The position numbers were made by a program, and so were the translations under genes. The notes beneath the pieces are model-generated. The model searched no databases. It had not been told where the DNA came from and saw only the letters and a program-made list of their open reading frames with translations. From positions 1 to 51,907 of the forward strand of contig CAMMLS010000005.1 in assembly GCA_946497775.1 (NCBI GenBank): 51,907 bases of DNA, read 5' to 3'. This document shows, piece after piece, positions 1 through 9,000 of this stretch. The stretch's first letter is position 1; each line of letters starts with the position of its first letter. Source of the stretch: an uncultured Clostridium sp. (GTDB taxonomy: Bacteria; Bacillota; Clostridia; TANB77; CAG-508).

Positions 1-1029
1 GCATATGATTTCTTGCTTACAATATTCTTCTCACAAATGATACAACAATTATATGATACAGCAGATGCAAATGGTGGAGCACTAGCAGTACCTACATATT
101 TTATACTAGACGAGTTTGCAAACATAGGTAGAATACCAGATTTCGATAAAAAGATTTCAACAAGTAGAAGTAGAAAAATTTCATTTAGTGTTATTTTGCA
201 GAACTTAGACCAATTAGAAGCCGTTTATAAAGAAGCACATGAGACTATAATGGGTAACTGTGATACACACTTATTTTTAGGAAGTAACTCACAAAAGACA
301 GTAGAATATTTCTCAAAAGCACTAGGAGAAAAGACAATATCAAGAGATAGTATTTCTATAAATAAAGATAGAGCAAATGTAAAACAAGGACATAGTGTTT
401 CAGACCAAATAATGGGAAGGCCACTTTTAACACCAGATGAACTTAGAAGATTAGATAATGATTTATGTATAATATTTGAAAAAGGTATTAAACCTATTAA
501 AGCACAAAAATATTATTATTTTGAATATCCAACTGCAAAATATGCACAAAGATACCCAGCAAATCATAATGACATAGAACCAATAGATAGAGGAAAATGG
601 AGAACATATAATCCATACAATCCATATTCAGAAGAAGACGATGGAGAAATAAAGGAAAACACAAAAATTGAGTCATTAGACGAACTTTTTGATGAACCTC
701 TTGAAGAATTAGAGGAACTAGAAGTTAAAGAAAATAAACAAGAAGCACCAAAGAATGTAATAAAACAAGAAGTTAAACCAGAACCTATTGTGACCGCTAA
801 GGCAAATGTTAAAACAGCTCAAAATGTAGTCCCTACACAAAAGCCAGCGCAAGAAATGAGCTTAGATGATCAATTTGAAGACCTAATGGAAGCTCCAACA
901 TTGCCAGATGATACAGAAACAACAGCTGAGGATATTAACAATATGACAGTAGACATACAAAAAGAACTAGAAGAAAAATTCGACGAACTATTTGGAGCAT
1001 TTGATGACGAAGATAACACTACAAATTAA
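1..1029 (+). CDS. VirD4/TraG-type conjugative coupling protein, C-terminal part (5' end outside window)
   Basis: The reading frame is open from the first base, so the gene starts upstream. Only the C-terminal ~342 residues are seen. VirD4 ATPases couple relaxase-bound DNA to a type IV secretion channel at the membrane. The Walker B-like segment ILDEFANIGRIPDF is followed by the family's conserved stretches: SRSRKISFSVILQNLDQL, then GNCDTHLFLGSNSQKT and LLTPDELRRL. After about residue 200 the protein becomes a low-complexity acidic tail rich in Glu, Asp, Lys and Pro, common in Firmicutes homologues. The Walker A half is missing only because of the window edge. It suggests that an integrative conjugative element or plasmid-derived region lies to the left. 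No in-frame CGG occurs. Family assignment is confident; which element it belongs to cannot be judged. Confidence 0.9.
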   Translation, partial: AYDFLLTIFFSQMIQQLYDTADANGGALAVPTYFILDEFANIGRIPDFDKKISTSRSRKISFSVILQNLDQLEAVYKEAHETIMGNCDTHLFLGSNSQKTVEYFSKALGEKTISRDSISINKDRANVKQGHSVSDQIMGRPLLTPDELRRLDNDLCIIFEKGIKPIKAQKYYYFEYPTAKYAQRYPANHNDIEPIDRGKWRTYNPYNPYSEEDDGEIKENTKIESLDELFDEPLEELEELEVKENKQEAPKNVIKQEVKPEPIVTAKANVKTAQNVVPTQKPAQEMSLDDQFEDLMEAPTLPDDTETTAEDINNMTVDIQKELEEKFDELFGAFDDEDNTTN

Positions 1030-1052
1030 AATACCCTTAGAGACAAAAAGCA

Positions 1053-1080
1053 TTGACAAAGCCAAAAAATATGCTATAAT
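1053..1080 (+). promoter_or_regulatory. Sigma-A promoter of the putative antitoxin RNA
   Basis: A perfect TTGACA (1053-1058) and a perfect TATAAT (1075-1080) are separated by 16 bp. The expected start is near 1087-1090. No protein-coding frame follows; a short structured RNA does. This is one of the strongest promoters by consensus in the window, as expected for a constitutively made antitoxin RNA. Confidence 0.8.
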
Positions 1081-1086
1081 TAAAAT

Positions 1087-1175
1087 ATAGAAACAAGAAG
1101 CCGAAAGGTAGTTACCAAATTACATTTGATAAGCCTACAACTCTTGGACGCAGAGATGTAGGCATTTGTTATTTA
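1087..1175 (+). ncRNA. Putative type I antitoxin RNA, about 80-90 nt
   Basis: The RNA predicted from the consensus promoter begins close to GAAACAAGAAG (1090-1100), contains a small palindrome GGTAGTTACC, and ends in a strong hairpin (1133-1163) followed by a T-rich stretch. It has no start codon with a ribosome binding site. It is convergent with the toxin mRNA made from the other strand, so the two RNAs are complementary through the shared terminator and toxin 3' end. This is the layout of the Fst/par-type RNAI-RNAII pair. Ends are inferred from promoter and hairpin positions only. Confidence 0.6.
1133..1163. terminator. Shared bidirectional terminator of the toxin and antitoxin RNAs
   Basis: GCCTACA (1133-1139) pairs with TGTAGGC (1157-1163), and inside it CTCT (1141-1144) pairs with AGAG (1152-1155) around a 7-base loop. 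It is followed by a T-rich run in the plus direction (1164 onward) and by TTATCAAATG in the minus direction. It ends both convergent transcripts. Confidence 0.65.
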
Positions 1176-1276
1176 TTCTTAATTATAATAAAAATAATTA
1201 AGGCAAATGATATGATAAGTAACATAATGTTAGTATAAAGTGATAGAATAAAAAGATTAAATATGTATTTCATCAT
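1169..1276 (-). CDS. Putative type I toxin: 35-residue hydrophobic membrane peptide
   Basis: This short frame starts ATG-ATG at 1276 and ends TAA at 1169. The 35-residue product begins MMKYIFNLFILSLYTN, continues as one transmembrane helix rich in Ile, Leu and Phe, and ends in a basic KNK tail. A good Shine-Dalgarno (AAAGGCGGTGAT, minus strand 1291-1280) lies 7 bases upstream. A consensus promoter lies upstream at 1341-1369. Size, hydrophobicity, basic tail and convergent partner RNA match small membrane toxins of the Fst/TxpA type. The sequence itself was not recognised as a named family member. It would act by inserting into the cytoplasmic membrane. Alternative: a small membrane peptide with another role. 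Confidence 0.65.
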   Translation of the reverse strand: MMKYIFNLFILSLYTNIMLLIISFALIIFIIIKNK

Positions 1277-1283
1277 AATATCA

Positions 1284-1307
1284 CCGCCTTTCATATAGGA
1301 TAGGCGG
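1284..1307 (-). promoter_or_regulatory. Leader hairpin masking the toxin ribosome binding site
   Basis: In the toxin mRNA, CCGCCT (1307-1302) can pair with AGGCGG (1289-1284). The latter is the core of the toxin Shine-Dalgarno. The 6-bp GC-rich stem with a 12-base loop would sequester the ribosome binding site, a standard device in type I toxin mRNAs. Confidence 0.6.
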
Positions 1308-1340
1308 CAACTACATTCTGCTCTTCTTGTTTCAAAGAAA

Positions 1341-1369
1341 ATTATATATTCAATTAGTCAAATAGTCAA
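1341..1369 (-). promoter_or_regulatory. Sigma-A promoter of the toxin mRNA
   Basis: On the minus strand TTGACT (1369-1364) and TATAAT (1346-1341) are 17 bp apart. The predicted start at about 1333 falls on GAAACAAGAAG, the same 11 bases found at the 5' end of the opposing RNA. Confidence 0.75.
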
Positions 1370-1397
1370 TATTAATCAAAAAATTAATCTTGTAGAC

Positions 1398-1430
1398 AAA
1401 AAAACCACATCCTAATATCAGATGTGGTTT
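1398..1430 (-). terminator. Rho-independent terminator of the CoA-dehydratase activase
   Basis: AAACCACATC (minus strand, 1430-1421) pairs with GATGTGGTTT (1411-1402) around a 9-base loop and runs into a T tract. It starts 8 bases after the stop codon. Confidence 0.85.
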
Positions 1431-1437
1431 TATATAT

Positions 1438-4400
1438 TTATACTTTTGCAGTTTCTTCCTCAGAAGCTTTATTTTCATTTTTAAGCGCATTTTTTTCTTG
1501 AACGGATAATTTCATGTTATCTTTTGCAACTGTCATTAAAAGCTTAATTCTGTTCGTTTGGTTAGCTTCACTTGCACCTGGGTCATAGTCTACTGGTGTG
1601 ATATTTGCTTGTGGGAACATAGATCTTATTGTTTTAATTACCCCTTTTCCTACAACATGGTTTGGTAGACAAGCAAAAGGTTGAACACAAATTATGTTTG
1701 GTATTCCATTTTCTATGTATTCTATCATTTCTGCTGTTAGGAACCATCCTTCTCCTGTTTGGTTTCCAATAGATAATACATCTTGTACTTTTTCTTCTAA
1801 GTGCCATATATCGCAAGGCATTAAGTAATCTTTTTTAGATTTTTTCAAAGCTATTTTAACATCTTTTTCAAATATATCTATTAAGCTTATTGCAATTTCA
1901 AATATTTTAGCTTTTGTAGCATTTGTTTTTAAAAGTTCATTAAATGTTATTTTATGTGTTGCAATAAATTTAACAAATCCCATAAAGTCAGGAAGTATTA
2001 CCTCTGCACCTTCTTCTTCTAGTTTGTTTGCAACAAAATTATTTCCATAAGGATGATATTTAATTAGTACTTCACCAACTATACCTACTTTTGGCTTTTT
2101 AATTGTTTCATCTAATTCTATTTTCTCAAAATCTTCTACTATATCATAAATGCTCTTTTTAAATTCTTTATTGTTTGAATTTTGTACAAGTTTTTTAGCT
2201 TTTTCCATCCATTTATCAAATGTAGCTTGACTTTCACCTTTATTTAATTCATAAGCTCTATTTTTGTATAGCATTTTTTGTAGTAAATCACCATATACTA
2301 CACATTTTAGTAATTTTTCCATTAATGATGGTGTTATTTTAAATCCAGGCATTTTTTCCATACCTACAACATTAAATGAAATAACTGGAACATTTGGATA
2401 GCCTGCATCTTTTAATGCTTTACGAATAAATCCAATATAGTTTGTTGCTCTACATCCACCACCAGTTTGAGACATTATTAATGCAGTTTTATTAACATCA
2501 TATTTACCAGATTCTAATGCTTCTATCATTTGACCTGTTGTTAGGATAGAAGGGTAACATGCATCATTATTGACATATTTTAATCCAGTTTCTACTGTGT
2601 GTGGAGTACATTCTCTTAAAAGTTCTACATTATATCCCTCTGATTTTACTGCTGCTTCTAAAAGTTCAAAATGTATTGGCGCCATTTGTGGTACTAATAT
2701 TGTGTAATCTTTACGCATATCTTTTGTAAAAGGTATTTTTACTTGCTCATAATTTCCATCTGGAATACTGCAAGGATTAGCTACTTTTTCACGCTTGTGC
2801 ATACTTGCAAGAAGTGAACGCAAACGAATTCTAACAGCACCTAGATTATTTATTTCATCTATTTTTATTAATGTATACATTTTCCCAAAGCTTGAAAGTA
2901 TTTCTTCTACTTGATCAGTAGTTACTGCATCAACACCACAACCGAATGAGTTTAATTGTACAAGTTCTAAGTTCTGATGTCTTCCAACAAAATCTGCTGC
3001 TGCATATAAACGAGAGTGGAACATCCATTGATCGACTACTCTTAAAGGACGTTTAGTCTCACATAAATGTGCGATACTATCTTCTGAAAGCACACATAAA
3101 CCAAGACTTGTTATTAATGTATCTATTCCATGATTAATTTCTGGGTCCACATGATATGGTCTACCTGATAGTACAATTCCTTTTAAATTATTTTCTTCCA
3201 TATATTTTAGGGTTTCTTCACCTTTTTTATGAATATCGTCTCTAAAATGTAGATGTTCTGCCTCTGCTTTTTCAGCAGCTTCTAGTAATTCTTTTTTAGT
3301 AAAGCCAAATCTTTTAAATTCATCTAGTTCCATTATACGTTTTACTAATCTTTTTGGCTCTAATGGTAAGAATGGATTTATATATTCCACATCTTTTATT
3401 TGTTCTACATTGTTTTTTATAACCTCTGAATAAGAAATTACAATAGGACAATTGTAGTTATTATCTGCATCTTGATACTCTTTTCTAGAATATGGTATAC
3501 AAGGATAGAATATTGTTTTTATTCCTTTATCAATTAGGCTTACCACATGACCATGAGCAAGTTTTGCCGGGTAACATACAGATTCAGAAGGCATTGATTC
3601 TATACCTTTTTCATATGTTTTTCTAGTACTTTTTTCTGATATAATCACTCTAAATCCTAAATTAGTAAAGAAAGTAAACCAGAAAGGATAATCTTCATAC
3701 ATATTCAAAACTCTTGGTATTCCTATTGTTCCACGAGTTGCTTCTTCTTCACTAAGTGGAGTATAGTCAAATAATCTTTCATATTTATATTTATAAAGGT
3801 TTGGTAAATTAGACTTTGCAGTCATTTCCCCAGAACCACGCTCACATCTGTTTCCAGATATAAATGTTTTACCATTTCCAAATTTATTAATTGTAAGTAA
3901 GCAGTTGTTTTCACATTTTCCACATCTTGCATGTAGTATATCTACTTTTAAATTATCTATTTCCTCTGTTTTTAAAATTGTAGAGGTATAAGATTTATTT
4001 CCTTTCTCTAAATATGCATCTTGTGCAAGAAGAGCAACTCCATATGCTCCCATAAGACCTGCAATATCTGGACGCACAACTTCCTTCCCGACAATAAGTT
4101 CAAAACTTCTAAGTACTGCATCATTATAAAAAGTACCACCTTGAACTACTATATGGTCACCAAGTGTTTTGGTGTCTCTTACTTTCATAACTTTTTGAAT
4201 AGCATTTTTTACAACAGAATATGAAAGCCCAGCAGAAATATCGGCAGTTGTATAACCTTCTTTTTGAGCTTGTTTAATTTTAGAATTCATAAAAACAGTA
4301 CACCTAGAACCTAAGTCAACTGGATTTTGAGCACCAAGTGCAGAATTAACAAATTCTTCTATTGACATATTTAAGCTTTTTGCAAATGTTTCTATAAATG

Positions 4401-5752
4401 AACCACATCCAGATGAACAAGCTTCGTTAAGCATTATATTATCAATTGCACCATTTTTTATTTTTATGTATTTCATATCTTGTCCACCAATGTCTACTAT
4501 ACTAGTTACATTAGGCATAAATTCCTTAGCGGCTGTATAGTGAGCAATGGTTTCTATTTCGCCAATATCAACATTTAATGCAGCTTGAATTAATTTTTCT
4601 CCATATCCTGTAACACCACAATGTCTTATCACTGCACCTTCTGGTAATACGGAATATACTTGTTTTAGCATTGTCATAACACTTTTTAAAGGATTTCCCT
4701 CATTACTTTGATATAGTGAGTATAAAAGAGTACTGTCTGAATCAATTATAGCAAGTTTTGTTGTTGTAGAACCTGCATCTATACCAATAAAGCAGTCTCC
4801 ACTAAATCCTTCTAAGCTGCCTTTTTTTACAGTAGCTTTATCGTGTCTTGCTTTAAATTCTTCATAATCTGCATTGGCGAAAAATAGTGGTTGTAAAGGC
4901 TTAGAAGTAGAATCTTTTGAATTTTTAAACATATCTATTTTTCCTAGTAATTTACTACTAGATACAGAATGATGATTTACAGAATTTATAGCAGCACCTT
5001 TGGCAACAAATAGGTGAGCTTCTTCTGGAATAATTATTTCATCATCCTTTAAATGTAATGTCTCAATAAATCTTTGACGTAATTCAGATAAATAGTTAAG
5101 TGGACCACCTAAAAATGCTACTTTTCCTCTAATTGGTCTACCACAAGCTAAACCACTAATTGTTTGATTAACAACAGCTTGAAAAATAGATGCTGCAATA
5201 TCTTCCTTACGGGCACCCTCATTTAGTAATGGTTGTACATCAGTTTTTGCAAAAACACCACAACGAGAAGCAATAGGATATATTGTTTCATATCCTTTGG
5301 CCAAATCATTTAATCCTGCTGTATCTGTTGCTAAAAGAGATGCCATTTGATCTAGAAATGCACCAGTACCGCCTGCACAAGTACCATTCATTCTTTGCTC
5401 CATAAATTTATCAAAATAAATTATTTTTGCATCTTCTCCACCAAGTTCTATAACTACATCTGTTTGTGGAATATAGTATTCAACAGCTCTTTTACAAGAT
5501 ATTACTTCTTGAATAAAAGGTAAGTCCAAAAATGTAGCAGCAGACATTGCACCAGAACCTGTTAAGTTAATTGTAAATTCATTATCTGGGTAATCTTTTG
5601 CAAGTTTTTCTAAAACTTCACAAACAGTCTTCTTTGTATCAGAAAAATGTCTTGTGTAAGTAGAATATATTATCTCAAAGTTATCATTCATGATAACTAT
5701 TTTTACAGTTGTAGAGCCAACATCTAAACCGTACATGTAAAATATTTGACAT
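1438..5752 (-). CDS. 2-hydroxyacyl-CoA dehydratase activase/dehydratase fusion (BadF/BadG-HgdC family), start recoded at CGG
   Basis: This is a very large activase of about 1437 residues, the usual size of the clostridial fusion form. ATP-driven activases of this family inject an electron into 2-hydroxyacyl-CoA dehydratases. Two actin-fold ATPase domains are visible (about 6-260 and 315-570), each with a GSTT phosphate loop ([20 protein letters not shown]) and iron-sulfur cysteines (TCAGGTGAF and [14 protein letters not shown] and SRCTVF). They are followed by a GKCENNC cysteine motif, a DUF2229-like region ([16 protein letters not shown]) and a dehydratase-D-like C-terminus. The start matters: AGGAG at 5766-5762 fits ATG at 5752, which reads M-S-N-I-L-H-V and then meets CGG at 5731. 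Dropping the C continues directly into G-L-D-V-G-S-T-T. The frame-intact ATG at 5736 sits 25 bases from that ribosome binding site. No other in-frame CGG occurs in 4.3 kb. Confidence 0.9.
5729..5731 (-). other. CGG recoding site 1 (activase codon 8)
   Basis: From the well-placed ATG at 5752 the eighth codon is CGG followed by T. Zero-frame translation stops after about 15 more codons. A +1 shift reads GGT (Gly) and enters the activase frame. The Gly fits the xGLDVGS start of the ATPase domain. Confidence 0.7.
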
Positions 5753-5793
5753 TTATAAAATCTCCTTTAATACATTATAATAATTCAATGTAT

Positions 5794-5822
5794 ATTTTAT
5801 TATGAAAATATAAATTTGTCAA
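5794..5822 (-). promoter_or_regulatory. Probable sigma-A promoter of the activase gene
   Basis: Minus-strand TTGACA (5822-5817) and TAAAAT (5799-5794) are 17 bp apart, about 40 bp upstream of the activase start at 5752. Confidence 0.6.
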
Positions 5823-5965
5823 TTGAAAAAATTAGGTGAAATTTATTAAATTAAAGCAAATTAAGTGTTGTAATAAAAATTTAATATAAGTGGAATATAA
5901 ATTCACTATTTACTAGTTCCGTAAGGCATTTTTAAAGACTGAAAAAAAGTGGAAATTATTTTGTG

Positions 5966-5993
5966 TTGACTTCTCTATAGATAATAGTAAAAT
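5966..5993 (+). promoter_or_regulatory. Probable sigma-A promoter of the first giant surface protein
   Basis: TTGACT (5966-5971) and TAAAAT (5988-5993) are 16 bp apart and lie upstream of the ATG at 6029. A second AT-rich TATAAT follows at 5993-5998 but its spacing to the -35 element is too long. Confidence 0.5.
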
Positions 5994-6028
5994 ATAATAT
6001 ATATAAGTATGTAGCTAAGGAGAAGTAT

Positions 6029-9000
6029 ATGATAAACACATATAAAAAAGATAAACTTAATAAATTAATAGTATCTATTCTAATAATTGCACTAACATTT
6101 AGTAATTGGTGTATTTTAGGAAAGTGGACCGTAAGTAATGCAATATCGAGTGAATTAGAATTACAAACAAATGAAACATCACAAAAAAATGTTAAATTCG
6201 ATATAGGATTTGAAGAAAAAAATACTTGGACTCATGGGAAAATAGCAGATATAAATGATATTATCAACTTAAAAGCGAATATATCTGTTGAAAACCAAGG
6301 ATATTTAAAAGATATTTATATTACTTTTTCAGGAGAAAATGATACTAGTAAAAATTTCGAAATTATAGAAATAAATAATCAAGATACTATAAAATCTTCT
6401 TCTGCAAATGAAATTGTGTTAAATCAAATTTCTAAAAATCAATCTATAAATTTGGAAATAACAGCACAGTGGAATAAAGAAATAAAAAAAGATATAAGTA
6501 AACTAAATCAAAATAATATTGTAAGATTTAATGCTACATATGTAAATGGAGAGGGAAAAGAATTTAAAATAGAAAAAAATATTATTTTGAATATTCAGTG
6601 GATATGTGAAAATGAAATAACAATAGAATCAGATATACTAAGATATGCACAATATGAATTTCCACAAGAAAAAGGTACAATTGTAACACAAAAAATAACC
6701 ATAAATCAAAATAGACCAGAGGGGTTAGCATTTAAGAATATAGAAATTAATGTTGAGCAGATTAAAATAGATGAAAAACTAGCAGATGAAATAATTGTAA
6801 AACAAGAAAATAAAAGTATACCATTTGAAATTATAGATAATGAAAAGATAAAAATAACAGACACAAATAGTGAAGAGAATGGACTTATTAAAGATGAACA
6901 AAACAGTAAGCAATATGACATAACATATGTATTTAAAAATACAAACATAAAAGAAAAATTGGAGATTAATACAAAAATAGAAACAGTAGCAGACATATAT
7001 TCATCAGCCACATCAAAAAAGGCAGAATTAGAATATAATAGAACAATTGAAGGAAAAGTAGGAAACATTGTAGAATTAACAAATGAAAAAATAGAAAATA
7101 TTTCAAAAGGAAAAATGTATGCAAATTACAATCAAACACAGCAAATATATAAAACAACATATAACTCTAACTTAAAATTGAATATTGGATATAAACAAAA
7201 CATAAAACGAATTAAAATTCAAAATATTGGTACATATTTTGAAAACAGCAATGGAGACAAATATAGTATACAAAATAATTTTAGCTTATCAATGAAAGTA
7301 AATAAAACAGATTTTGAAAATATATTTGGAACAGAAGGATTTATAAAATTATTTGATATAGAAAATAATCAAATTGGCGAAATAAATAAAAATTCACAAT
7401 TAGATGAAAATGGATATTACAATATAATATTAGAAAACAAAACAAACAATATTACAATGTCTACAAGCGAAGTTGTTTCAGAAGGAAGCATTGAAATAAT
7501 ATATACAAATGAAATAGAAGCAAATCTTCCATTTACAAAAGAAGAAATGAAAAATTTTAAAGTCTTAGAAGATGAATATAATCTAGAATTATTATTTGAA
7601 AATGACGAAAAAATTTCAATGTCAAATGTATTTATAAAAAATGAATTACAAGAAACAAAAACAGAAGCGACACTTAATTTTAGCACAAATAAATTTTCAT
7701 CTATAAGCCAAAATGAAAATGTAGAAATAAAAGTAGAATTAAAAAACAATCAAGAAAATAGCGATTTATATAAAAATCCGTTATTCGAAATAGAATTTCC
7801 AGAGGAAATTTCACAAATAAATATAAAAGATTCGAATATATTATTTGATGAAGAATTACAGATTGAGAGTATTGAGCAAACAAAAAGAAATGGCAAAATT
7901 GTACTTTTAATAAAACTAAAGGGTACACAATCTAAGTTTTTATTAGAAGAATACATAAATGGTACAACAATAATACTAAATGCAGATATAAGTGTAGATG
8001 TAAGAACAAGTTCTAAAACAGAAAATGTTATTATGAAATATTATAATGAAAATGCCATCTCTTATAATGAAAAAGATTATGGAAAATGTGTAAGCAATAT
8101 AGAATTTATATCTCCAATAGGCATGATTGTAGGAACTGAAATTTCAAATTATAATATAAACAATGAATCTATAATGTCTGTACTTCAAGGAGAAAAAGTT
8201 GGAAAACTCGAGATATTTACAGAAGCAAAAAATGCAGAGACAAATATTTTAGTAGTTAATAACACAGGCAATAGTTGTAGTGAACTTACTGTACTAGGAA
8301 GATTACCTTTTAAAGGAAATAAAAATATAGTAACAGGAAAAGAACTAGGAACAACAATAGATACAAAACTAACAAGCCCAATTATTATAGATAGCAGATT
8401 TGAAAATATAGAAATTTATTATTCAGATAATGGAGATGCAAATACAAATTTATCAGTAGAACAAAATCATTGGACAAAAGATATAAATGAACTTGAAAGC
8501 GTGAAGTCATATATGGTAAAAATAAATGAAACAATATCGCAATCTGATGTTATAAACATTAAATACAATTTTGAGATACCAGCTAATTTAGAGCATAATA
8601 CATATTTATACCAAGATGTTGTAGCATTTTATAACAACAATAGAAATATAGCAAAAGTAAATGAAATGTCCCAAGCCGATTTAATGGGATTAACAACAGG
8701 TAAAGGTCCACAAATGGAAATAACTCAAACAGCTTCAATTCCTAGTGGAGAAGAGGTAAGTGAAGGACAAAAAATTAGATATTTAATTGAGGTGAAAAAT
8801 ACAGGAATAGATTCAATATATAATTTAGAAATAAAAGATTTATTGCCAGATAATGCAATATACACTGTATATACCAGAAATGGATTGTCAGTTGGGTATG
8901 ACGAAAAAAATCCGAATGCAGAAATGCTATTATGGCAATTTGAAGAGTTAAAAGTAGATGAAAGTATAAAAATCCAATTTGATGTTGAAGTAAATAAACT

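Noticed and set aside
1101..1155. c-di-GMP-I riboswitch
   Set aside because: Pieces such as GGTAGTTACC and GGACGCAGAG resemble parts of the consensus, but they are in the wrong order and the P1 architecture is missing.
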